Positions 16,694 through 23,510 of a DNA stretch of 23,510 bases are shown here, in pieces; the first letter of the stretch is position 1; the number at the start of each line of letters is the position of its first letter. Source of the stretch: an uncultured Bacteroidales bacterium (lineage in GTDB: Bacteria; Bacteroidota; Bacteroidia; Bacteroidales; Muribaculaceae); contig UQDU01000032.1 of the NCBI GenBank assembly GCA_900539915.1, positions 1 through 23,510 of the forward strand, read 5' to 3'. Below the pieces are notes generated by a model, which saw only the letters and a list, made by a program, of their open reading frames with translations, did no database searches and was not told where the DNA came from. The position numbers were made by a program, and so were the translations under genes.

Positions 16694-17296
16694 ATGAAAA
16701 AGTTTATCGCCATAGCATTCACAGTCCTCTTGGCCGCCGGTGTATCAAACGCGCAGGAAAACAATATCAAGCGCATACCCTCGGTGGGCGGCAATACATC
16801 AGTCACCGACTATTCGTCTGCTGACAGAGGATTCTGGATGGCGGCAGAGCTGTCGGGCGGTGCTTCGCTGCGTATCAATCACCGTAATGCGCCATTTGGC
16901 GAACTTGACGTGACAGCCGGCTACCGTTTCTGCCAGTATCTCAAGGTTGGCTTGGGCTTTGGTGCCCGTTATTTTATCAATAACGACTGTCTGCGCCGCT
17001 CGTCTGTGCCTTGGGATTTCCCTCTCTATGCCAGCGTCAGGGGCAATTTCATCGATGAAACATACCGCACATGTGTCCCGTATTACAGTCTTGACGCAGG
17101 TGCTGCCATACGTGACGGATTTATGATACGTCCGACCGTCGGCCTGAGATTCGGGCAGCCGCGCAGTGCATTTTTGCTCGGTCTGTCATATGTCGGACAG
17201 GTGGTCAGCGGATATGATGAATCGGTGCCGGGACTTGTCACTGACAAGAATCGCTTTGTATCGATGCTTGCCCTGCGCCTCGGTTATGAATTTTAG
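16694..17296 (+). CDS. Outer-membrane beta-barrel protein
   Basis: A 200-residue protein with a signal peptide (MKKFIAIAFTVLLAAGVSNA, cleaved before QEN). From about residue 48 on it shows alternating hydrophobic/polar strands rich in Gly and aromatic residues (FWMAAELSGGASLRI, VGLGFGARYFI, LGLSYVGQVV). It ends in LALRLGYEF, and a terminal Phe is the usual BAM insertion signal. Length and strand count fit a small 8-stranded barrel. I do not recognise a named family. It is the only clear outer-membrane-embedded member of the cluster and so a plausible anchor for its periplasmic and lipoprotein neighbours. It lies 32 bp after the preceding gene. Confidence 0.82.
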   Translation: MKKFIAIAFTVLLAAGVSNAQENNIKRIPSVGGNTSVTDYSSADRGFWMAAELSGGASLRINHRNAPFGELDVTAGYRFCQYLKVGLGFGARYFINNDCLRRSSVPWDFPLYASVRGNFIDETYRTCVPYYSLDAGAAIRDGFMIRPTVGLRFGQPRSAFLLGLSYVGQVVSGYDESVPGLVTDKNRFVSMLALRLGYEF

Positions 17297-17351
17297 CAGG
17301 TATATGAGTTGATTCTATTCTGCAATTTTCTGTTTAATCATTTATATGTTT

Positions 17352-17852
17352 ATGAAAAAGACGATACAACATATCGCGCTCTTGACCATGGCGGTCATGG
17401 CTCTGTCATCTTGCTCGAAGACACAGAAAGTCAGCAAGACATATGCCTATGCGTCATATGAAACCACATGCCTCGGCAGCGGACATGACGGCTCAGAGAC
17501 TGTCAGGGCCTGGGGCAGCGGCAACACCAAGGCCGAGGCCATAGAACAGGCACGCAAAAACGCTGTCTACGACGTGGTGTTCAAAGGTATCAAGGGTAAG
17601 GACTGCACAGTCTCGGCGATAGTGCATGAAGTCAACGCCGCCGAGCGTTATGCTGACTATTTCAACCCCTTCTTCAGTGTCGGCGGCGAGTACACCCGGT
17701 TCTGCAAGGTGGAGATGGGTGCGCCCAAGCCGCTTATTGAATCCAAGGGGACAAACCGTGTGTCATACGGGGTAGTGGTCACTGTGGACCGTGCCGCTCT
17801 TAAGTCCCAGCTTGCCAAAGACGGCATCCTGTCGGAAAACTACGCCTATTGA
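17352..17852 (+). CDS. Lipoprotein with LPP20/FlgT-N-like domain
   Basis: A 166-residue lipoprotein. The signal peptide ends in the lipobox LSSC with the lipidated Cys at 21. The residues after it (SKTQKVSK) are basic rather than acidic, so the known Bacteroidota surface-export signal is absent and the protein probably faces the periplasm. The segment WGSGNTKAEAIEQARKNAVY (54-73) is the pattern seen at the start of LPP20/FlgT-N-type domains. YADYFNPFFSVGGEY (100-114) and LKSQLAKDGIL (150-160) match the gene at 16164, showing the two are paralogues. I take the ATG at 17352 (MKK) over one at 17346. Function unknown; LPP20 and FlgT relatives act at the outer membrane. Confidence 0.78.
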   Translation: MKKTIQHIALLTMAVMALSSCSKTQKVSKTYAYASYETTCLGSGHDGSETVRAWGSGNTKAEAIEQARKNAVYDVVFKGIKGKDCTVSAIVHEVNAAERYADYFNPFFSVGGEYTRFCKVEMGAPKPLIESKGTNRVSYGVVVTVDRAALKSQLAKDGILSENYAY

Positions 17853-17911
17853 CCCGCCACCTCCATCATCTGATCCAATCAAACATCGTTCATATCACAT
17901 TCTATACTATC

Positions 17912-18865
17912 ATGCAAAACTTACTTAAAACCCTCGGAGTGTCGCTCGCCATGGTTTCGGGCATATCGGCCTATGCGGCTCCGCCTACCATAATGGTGCT
18001 TCCCGATAAAGTGTGGTGCAACTCCCAGGGATACGTAGAGACCATCAACGCCAACGGAAAGCAGCGCATAGAGGAAGACTATGGCAAGGCATTCCTTGAT
18101 TCCGAACTCAAAAATGTAACCACAGCCATCAACAGCCTTATGCAGGACCGTAATTTCCCTCTCAAGGATTATGCGGCCCAGGACGAGAGCGACGATGACG
18201 ACGATATGTTTGACGAAGCCTTCTCCGGTGCTGAGTCAGGCAGCGAAGTGCAGGGCAACGCCATCGACCAGCTCTTGCAGAAGACGCGCCCCGACATACT
18301 GCTCCGCATAGGCTGGGATGTCAATAAGGTCGGCTTCCAGTATAATCTGTCATACCGCCTCGAAGCAGTGGACGCCTACAGCAACAAGGCGGTAGCTTCG
18401 GTCACCGGCGAAAGCGCTCCGACAGCACGCACCACTCCGGTGGCTGCTTGCCTAAAACAGGCTGCCGCTGACCACATCGACGAGTTTGCCGGCAAGCTGA
18501 TGAGCTACTTCGATGATGTGCAGACCAACGGACGAGAAATCCGTGTGTTGCTACGCATAATCGACAACGGTGCCGGCCTTACTTTCAATCAGGAGTACGG
18601 CGGCAAGGAACTCAGCCAGATCATCTATGACTGGATGAGCGACAACACCGTCAACCACCAGTTTAACGAACGCACCGCATCGCGTAACCGTCTTGCCTAT
18701 GACCAGGTGCGCATTCCTCTCAAGGATTCCAACGGACGCCCCATGCAGGCACGTCAGTTTGTGGCGCAGTTGCAGCGTTACCTCGCCTCGGCTCCGTATT
18801 CCATAAGGGCTGAAAATTCATCGCCCACGCTCGGTGTGGGCCGATTGATGCTCGGCGAAAAATAA
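17912..18865 (+). CDS. DUF6175 family exported protein
   Basis: A 317-residue protein with a signal peptide (residues 1-22, cleaved near AYA/APP). The mature start PPTIMVLPDKVWCNSQGYVE, the LMQDRNFPLKD stretch and DILLRIGWDVNKVGFQYNLS fit DUF6175, a Bacteroidota family of unknown role. A strongly acidic linker at 91-112 (DESDDDDDMFDEAF, then SGAESGSE) separates the N-terminal part from the rest and could bind metal or simply be flexible. I start at the ATG at 17912 because the upstream TTG-started extension (from 17849) has no signal-peptide character. The alternating strands and the pattern of one long protein per assembly unit are reminiscent of CsgG-type periplasmic folds, which is inference only. 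Confidence 0.8.
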   Translation: MQNLLKTLGVSLAMVSGISAYAAPPTIMVLPDKVWCNSQGYVETINANGKQRIEEDYGKAFLDSELKNVTTAINSLMQDRNFPLKDYAAQDESDDDDDMFDEAFSGAESGSEVQGNAIDQLLQKTRPDILLRIGWDVNKVGFQYNLSYRLEAVDAYSNKAVASVTGESAPTARTTPVAACLKQAAADHIDEFAGKLMSYFDDVQTNGREIRVLLRIIDNGAGLTFNQEYGGKELSQIIYDWMSDNTVNHQFNERTASRNRLAYDQVRIPLKDSNGRPMQARQFVAQLQRYLASAPYSIRAENSSPTLGVGRLMLGEK

Positions 18866-18924
18866 GCATACTGACTCCAAGTCATGTAACCAATCAAAAA
18901 TAATATACATATACACAGACTTTT

Positions 18925-19878
18925 ATGTGCAGATTAAAAATAACACGCAGACTTGTCGGCATAGCCGTCGCTGCGATGTCGGCCATGACGGTATCTGCCT
19001 CCGACTGCCAGATTATGATGGGGATAGCTCCCATGGACCAGGGGGAGGGTGTACCTGAGGCTGTAGGGCAGAGGCTGAGCAACCGTCTTGCCAACCTTAT
19101 GGCCCAGGAAGGGGTCGTGGCCGGTGACGATGAGAGCCGTTTCTTTGTGTCGGGACGGTTTGACAACGGTTTCTTTGACCGTAACTCTAACGGCAACTAT
19201 CTCGTAAAGACCACCCTGACCCTGTTTATAGGTGATGTCGAGGGCAAGAAGATGTTTGCTTCGCGCCAGTTTGAACTCAAGGGTGCCGGCAAGACCGAGC
19301 AGCTTGCTTATATCAACGCTCTTAGCTCACTCAATGCGCGTAACCCTCAGTTCCAGTCATTTGTGGCCGACGGTCGCGAGAAGGTAGTCAATTACTTCAA
19401 CTCCAACTACAAGACTTATCTCACACGGGCCAGGACAGCTCTGGAGACGAAAAACTATGACGAGGCGTTTTATTACGCTCTGTCTATACCGGAATGCTGC
19501 GTAGGCTATGACGAGGCTGTCAATCTCGTAAAAAGCGCATACACCGATCAGGTCAACGACACCGCACGCAGGCTGCTGGCTCAGGCCAAAGCTGCATGGG
19601 CCGCTCATCCTGACGAGGCCGGAGCCGAGGAAGCACACTCTTATCTGACTCAGATAGATCCTGATGCTTCATGCTACGGCGAAGCGATGGCTCTGAGCAA
19701 GAGCATAGGCCAGACGGTCAAGAAAAATTGGGACTTCGAGAATGTCACCAAATACAAGGATGCTGTCGCGCTTGAAAAACAGCGCATAGAGAGCGCACGT
19801 GCCATAGGTGTGGCATGGGCAAAAAAACAGCCCAAGACCGTCAACCGCTACTATTGGGTAAGCCGCTACCGTTATTGA
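18925..19878 (+). CDS. Exported protein with CsgG/TolB-like front and TPR-like helices
   Basis: A 317-residue protein starting with a signal peptide (residues 1-25, cleaved at VSA/SDC). Residues about 28-160 alternate helix and strand: VGQRLSNRLANLMAQEGVVA, then FFVSGRFDN and YLVKTTLTLFIGDVEGKKMF. This resembles the small nucleotide-fold-like domain of CsgG and TolB relatives, in which a conserved helix precedes a series of strands, but I see no diagnostic motif. Residues about 163-290 are helical with TPR-like spacing (YLTRARTALETKNYDEAFYY). The C-terminus is Arg/Tyr-rich (YYWVSRYRY). No named family recognised. It lies 59 bp after the DUF6175 gene and 63 bp before the 500-residue gene, in the same direction. 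Confidence 0.72.
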   Translation: MCRLKITRRLVGIAVAAMSAMTVSASDCQIMMGIAPMDQGEGVPEAVGQRLSNRLANLMAQEGVVAGDDESRFFVSGRFDNGFFDRNSNGNYLVKTTLTLFIGDVEGKKMFASRQFELKGAGKTEQLAYINALSSLNARNPQFQSFVADGREKVVNYFNSNYKTYLTRARTALETKNYDEAFYYALSIPECCVGYDEAVNLVKSAYTDQVNDTARRLLAQAKAAWAAHPDEAGAEEAHSYLTQIDPDASCYGEAMALSKSIGQTVKKNWDFENVTKYKDAVALEKQRIESARAIGVAWAKKQPKTVNRYYWVSRYRY

Positions 19879-19941
19879 CTTTGAATCTGAAGTATCACAA
19901 GGATACCAATCATTATTTAACTTACCAATCAAATTAAAACC

Positions 19942-21444
19942 ATGAAACTGACTAACGCTACAATTATCTCAGGTATGCTGCTGCCCATGGCCATGTGGAG
20001 CGCAGCCCAGGCTCCACAGACTCCGCAATTCATGCGCAGCTCCATCTATATGATACTCGTGCAGAGCGAAAACCAGAACCAGCGTCTTGAAAAGGAGGCC
20101 AAGAGTATCGATGAGAACGAATGGCTTGCCGTGGGTAAGGCTTTTGCCAACACTGATGCCAAGAAAGCCAAAGCAGAGGAAGCATCGGAGTTTGCCAATG
20201 TGCCTCTGACCAAGCTGCCTCAGGTGAGATTTCTCGACATACCTATCCCTAACCAGTTTAACGACCACAATCTCTCGGAACGCATACTTGACTTTGACGC
20301 GGTCAAATCAGGGATGTCAAAGGATGAGAAGGATGCCCTGACTCCCAAGGGGGCTAAGAAGAAAGGCAACGGCTTCAAGGCCTTTGCCGGAGGCCTCATG
20401 GGTGCTGCTGCCGGCAAGAGCGAGTCATCTATGGTACGTGCCGAAGAGGTGGACGAGTGGATGGCTCCTGTGGTGCAGAAATATTTCCAGCAGAACAATG
20501 TGGCCGAGCATATCGTAGGAAAATGGTTTGGCTATGAGGCCGACTCGGCTAATCACTGGGACCCTGATTTCAAGCTGATTCTTGCCCGTGGCTTGCAGAA
20601 CGCTTCGGCCGAGGATCTTAACATGGCGGCAAAGAACACCAATCTCAACTCGATGCTTGCAGGTAAGGGCTTTGATCTTATCAACAATACCTACGTGGTG
20701 GCTCTCAACCTCCGTTTCCGTAACAACAAGGCTGTGGCAGCAGAGGCCGAAGCCATGGCCAAGGGTATGTTCGGCAGTCTCGGCTCTGTGGCCGGTGCTA
20801 TAGGCCGTGCGGCTGTAGGCGAAGGTTTCACTGTACAGGCCGTGTCACAGCTCTATAAACTTGACTGGAACGATGAGATTTCTACAGCTGTGGCTGAAAA
20901 CATCGTTGACAAAAACGCTACTATCGATGACCTTGTCAAGCTCGGCATATGCAAGTTGACTTATGTAGGCAGCGAAAAAAGCTCGGCATCAGTGCGTCAG
21001 AGCTATTTCTCCAACAAGCCGGTCAGCGAGCTGGTGCTCCGTGCCACAGGTCGTTCGATTGACGGTGCTATAGCCAAATTGCAGGAGAAGAATGAGGTGT
21101 TCCGTACCATCGTGCCTATCTCGGAAGTAGGGGCTGACGGTGCCATCTATGCCAAGATAGGCATGAAGGAGGGTTTAAGCAAGGGTGATGAATACCAGAT
21201 ACTTGAGCCTCAGGAAGATGCCAATGGCCGACTGACATATAAGGAGGTAGGCAAGGTGAAGGTTGACGAGAAGCATATCTGGAACAACCTCTACGGTGCC
21301 GAGGATGAGGCTGCCGAGAATCTGGCAGCCAATAAGGTGGCCGATGAGGATGCTGCCATAGAGTTCGGTGCTACACGTTTCCTCGGAGCCAAGAAAGGCA
21401 CTGACTATTCAGGCTACCTGCTTCGCCTTAAGAAGAAAAAATAA
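19942..21444 (+). CDS. Exported 500-residue protein with FlgT-C-like module and Gly/Ala-rich segments
   Basis: The largest product of the cluster. Residues 1-24 form a signal peptide ending AQA/PQ. Two Gly/Ala-rich hydrophobic stretches, about 146-158 (KAFAGGLMGAAAG) and 276-292 (MFGSLGSVAGAIGRAAV), look able to insert in a membrane or pack as glycine zippers. Residues about 385-445, especially GAIYAKIGMKEGLSKGDEYQ (400-419), match the pattern of FlgT-C and related beta modules (a GxxYxxIG strand pair followed by GLxxGDxF). The preceding SIDGAIAKLQEKNEVFRTIV is a helix joining that module. Proteins of this type recur in Bacteroidales near DUF6175 genes, as far as I recall, with no assigned role. 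It ends the cluster; a REPIN-like copy and a terminator follow. Confidence 0.75.
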   Translation: MKLTNATIISGMLLPMAMWSAAQAPQTPQFMRSSIYMILVQSENQNQRLEKEAKSIDENEWLAVGKAFANTDAKKAKAEEASEFANVPLTKLPQVRFLDIPIPNQFNDHNLSERILDFDAVKSGMSKDEKDALTPKGAKKKGNGFKAFAGGLMGAAAGKSESSMVRAEEVDEWMAPVVQKYFQQNNVAEHIVGKWFGYEADSANHWDPDFKLILARGLQNASAEDLNMAAKNTNLNSMLAGKGFDLINNTYVVALNLRFRNNKAVAAEAEAMAKGMFGSLGSVAGAIGRAAVGEGFTVQAVSQLYKLDWNDEISTAVAENIVDKNATIDDLVKLGICKLTYVGSEKSSASVRQSYFSNKPVSELVLRATGRSIDGAIAKLQEKNEVFRTIVPISEVGADGAIYAKIGMKEGLSKGDEYQILEPQEDANGRLTYKEVGKVKVDEKHIWNNLYGAEDEAAENLAANKVADEDAAIEFGATRFLGAKKGTDYSGYLLRLKKKK

Positions 21445-21465
21445 GCAAGAGCCGAGGATGTCAGT

Positions 21466-21583
21466 CGTAAATGCTTGACTGGCGTTCTTATGCAGTAGGG
21501 ACATGCCATGGCATGTCGCCTAAAGCCGTGCTAATGAGAGGTGTTGCGTCAGCAGACATGCCATGGCATGTCCCTACTGCAAT
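21466..21583. repeat. REPIN-like element, copy 2
   Basis: Same element as 15123-15245 in the same orientation, 6.3 kb away. GTAG heads the left palindrome at 21495 and CTAC closes the right one at 21577. Both palindromes are the intact ACATGCCATGGCATGT form. The outer pairing continues with GCA (21492-21494) against TGC (21578-21580), where copy 1 has GTA against TAC. Confidence 0.85.
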
Positions 21584-21608
21584 TAGTATATACCCTCGCT
21601 AAAATGTA

Positions 21609-21650
21609 AGCAGCCGTGAGGCACCATAAGGTCTCACGGCTGCTTTTATT
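21609..21650 (+). terminator. Intrinsic terminator between convergent genes
   Basis: A perfect 12-bp stem, AGCAGCCGTGAG (21609-21620) with CTCACGGCTGCT (21633-21644), can be extended inside by ACC/GGT. It is followed by TTTTATTTTA. It lies 165 bp after the last cluster gene and 28 bp before the end of the DXS gene. The T-run makes it strongest for plus-strand transcripts, with a weaker T-rich flank in the other direction. Confidence 0.88.
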
Positions 21651-21677
21651 TTAGTGCTGCGGAAACAGCCTCAAATC

Positions 21678-23441
21678 CTACCAGGGGAGGAGGGCTGCGA
21701 TATCCGCGGCGATGAGTACGGGGTCGAGATGGCACTCTTTCAGCAGTTCGGCGGCGTTATAACGGTCACGGAACTGCTTGGGGAGTCCGTAACACTTGAC
21801 CATCATGGGTGTGGGGCCGTAATATCTGGCCACTTTCTCGCCGTAGCCTCCGTCGAGGATGCCGTCTTCGATGGTGACCACGAGGCGGTGGTCTTTTTTG
21901 AGCATTTCGAGGGTCTGCTCGTCAAGGCCTGAGAGGAAACGCGGATTGATGAGGGTGGCGTCGACTCCCTTCTCCTTCAGAAGGTCGCGCGTGCGCTGTC
22001 CCAGACGGTAGAATCCTCCGGCGGCAATGATGGCGATGTTGCTCCCCTTATGGGTGATGATTGAGGTGTTGATGTCGTTGTAGTCGGCAGGGTAACGCTC
22101 GCCGGTGGAGATGACCTCCATGCCCGGCACGCGGATAGCCACGGGGTGGTCGGTCTGTCCGACGGCCCAGTCAAGCATAGCCAGGTATTCCTCTTTGCAC
22201 GTCGGGGCGAGGTAGACCCAGCCGGGGATATTGATTAGCTCGGGTATGTCATACCATCCTACGTGAGTGACGTCGTTCATGCCTATCGCGCCGCCGTAGA
22301 AGATGTTGAGCACAGGGGCTGTGCGGTTGATGGCTACATCCTGTATCAGCTGGTCGTAGGCTCGCTGCAGGAATGTCGACACGACTCCCATGACGGGCCG
22401 TCCTCCTGCCTTTGACATGCCGGAAGCCATAGCCACGGCTGTCTGCTCCGCAATGCCTACGTCGATGAATCGTTTGCCGGCGCGGTGGCGGCGGTCAGGG
22501 GGAAAACCGATGGCTCCGGGGGTGCCGGCGGTGATTACGCTCACACGTGGGTCAGCCGCCATAAGCTCCAGCATGTGCTTGCCGAAGATGTCGAAATAGT
22601 TGTCGTCCGACGGTATGCGCTTGAGGTCGCCGGTGGCTATGTCGAAAGGTGCGGAGTAGTGGAATGCCTCTTTCTGGTCCTCGGCAGGTTGGTAACCGTC
22701 GCCTTTGAGGGTGGAGATGTGCACTACCACAGGGTGGTCTATGTCCTTGACTTCGTCAAACACCTTGATAAGGGCGTCCATGTCATTGCCGTCGGCCACG
22801 AAGCGGTAGTCGTCGATGCCGAAAGCCTTGAAGAAATTACACGGGTCTGCTCCGTCGGTGGAGCGGAGAGCCGCGAAGTTTTTGTAGATGCCTCCATGGT
22901 TCTCGGCTATTGACATCTGGTTGTCATTGAATACGACGATGAAATTGCTCGTCATCTCTCCGATAGTGTCAAGACCCTCAAATGCTTCGCCTCCGCTCAT
23001 TGAGCCGTCGCCGATAAAGGCGATGACGTTGTAGCTGTCGCCGTTGAGGTCGCGCTGTTTGGCCAGACCGGCGGCGAGGCTGAGAGAGGTGGAGGTGTGG
23101 CCGATGGTGAAGAGGTCATAGTCAGGACGCTCGTCTATGTCGGTATAGCCTGAGGAGTCGCGATAATGGTCAGGATCGATGAAAGAAAGGACGCGGCCTG
23201 TCAGCATCTTGTGGACGTAGCTCTGATGCGATACGTCAAACACGAGCTTGTCATCGGGGGCGTCAAACACTTTGTGGAGGGCTATCGTTGCCTCCACTAC
23301 GCCGAGGTTGGGGGCTACATGGCCGCCTGTCTGGCTCAGCTTGGTTATCAGAGCTTTGCGCATCTCCGAAGCGATGGCTTTAAGTGCTTCGGACGAGAGG
23401 TTCTTGATGTCAGCCGGTGATTTTATATCTTTGAGAGTCAT
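21678..23441 (-). CDS. dxs: 1-deoxy-D-xylulose-5-phosphate synthase family protein (divergent, short form)
   Basis: A 587-residue thiamine diphosphate enzyme. DXS joins pyruvate and glyceraldehyde 3-phosphate to give DXP for isoprenoids, thiamine and pyridoxal. Family features: TGGHVAPNLGVVE (38-50, H41), VSHQSYVHKMLTGR (70-83), the ThDP motif GDGSMSG to NDNQMSIAEN (144-181), DVGIAEQTAV (327-336, E332), QRAYDQ (359-364) and NDVTHVGWYD (389-398, H393). It is shorter than the usual 620-640 residues. It also departs from standard motifs: EQHAVT is EQTAVA, THxGxFD is THVGWYD, and IRYPRG is IRVPGM, so the second Arg is missing. Bacteroides genomes often carry both a standard DXS and a second, shorter DXS-like protein; this looks like the second type. 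The gene symbol is therefore provisional. Confidence 0.8.
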   Translation of the reverse strand: MTLKDIKSPADIKNLSSEALKAIASEMRKALITKLSQTGGHVAPNLGVVEATIALHKVFDAPDDKLVFDVSHQSYVHKMLTGRVLSFIDPDHYRDSSGYTDIDERPDYDLFTIGHTSTSLSLAAGLAKQRDLNGDSYNVIAFIGDGSMSGGEAFEGLDTIGEMTSNFIVVFNDNQMSIAENHGGIYKNFAALRSTDGADPCNFFKAFGIDDYRFVADGNDMDALIKVFDEVKDIDHPVVVHISTLKGDGYQPAEDQKEAFHYSAPFDIATGDLKRIPSDDNYFDIFGKHMLELMAADPRVSVITAGTPGAIGFPPDRRHRAGKRFIDVGIAEQTAVAMASGMSKAGGRPVMGVVSTFLQRAYDQLIQDVAINRTAPVLNIFYGGAIGMNDVTHVGWYDIPELINIPGWVYLAPTCKEEYLAMLDWAVGQTDHPVAIRVPGMEVISTGERYPADYNDINTSIITHKGSNIAIIAAGGFYRLGQRTRDLLKEKGVDATLINPRFLSGLDEQTLEMLKKDHRLVVTIEDGILDGGYGEKVARYYGPTPMMVKCYGLPKQFRDRYNAAELLKECHLDPVLIAADIAALLPW

Positions 23442-23473
23442 GGGTGTGAGAGAAGTTAGAGGGTGTTTAATAA

Positions 23474-23482
23474 CAAAAGTTA
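23474..23482 (-). promoter_or_regulatory. Possible -7 box for the DXS-like gene
   Basis: On the minus strand TAACTTTTG (23474-23482) differs from TAnnTTTG by one extra T, and lies 32 bp before the ATG at 23441. No matching -33 box is visible before the window ends. Confidence 0.35.
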
Positions 23483-23510
23483 AATCCTGAGCTGCGGATT
23501 TTGAGATGGA

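Noticed and set aside
17849..17911. Longer N-terminus of the DUF6175 protein from a TTG
   Set aside because: The extension is His-rich with no signal-peptide features; the ATG at 17912 gives a normal signal peptide directly.

Overview
This window looks like chromosomal DNA of a gut Bacteroidales bacterium, plausibly a Muribaculaceae-type metagenome assembly. The case rests on Bacteroidota-style -7 boxes (TAnnTTTG) upstream of several genes, the lack of strong Shine-Dalgarno sequences, and Bacteroidota-restricted families (DUF5715, DUF6175, long AsmA-like proteins, a DUF2723/GT117 membrane protein). The family assignment within the order is inference. The first 52 bases are not genomic: they are an Illumina/Nextera adapter joined to the contig end, and they cut off the first gene.

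Left part (53-6728, all minus strand): a cationic amino-acid/GABA-type APC permease stands first. It is followed by a tight unit of a DUF2723 multi-pass membrane protein, a NodB-type polysaccharide deacetylase (stop and start overlap by one base), and the queuosine enzyme QueG, truncated by the contig end. Middle part (6963-15062, plus strand): a Na+/phosphate symporter with a PhoU-like tail, a DUF5715 peptidase-fold protein, a very large AsmA-like envelope protein, a HAD phosphatase and 3-dehydroquinate synthase AroB. The two transcription directions diverge at 6729-6962.

Right part (15063-21665): a 494-bp non-coding stretch packed with palindromic elements leads into seven consecutive plus-strand genes, all encoding exported proteins. 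They are an Ala-rich helical protein broken by an amber codon, two paralogous small proteins (one soluble, one a lipoprotein), an outer-membrane beta-barrel, a DUF6175 protein, a protein with a CsgG-like front and helical rear, and a 500-residue protein with a FlgT-C-like beta module. The set has the flavour of a CsgG/LPP20/FlgT-type outer-membrane assembly. Its function is unknown, and it is the best candidate here for an undescribed system. It is bracketed by two direct copies (about 120 bp) of a REPIN-like element.

At the far right (21678-23441, minus strand) lies a divergent, short DXS-family enzyme, convergent with the envelope cluster and separated from it by a strong intrinsic terminator. 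I saw no tRNA, rRNA, CRISPR array or transposase gene.
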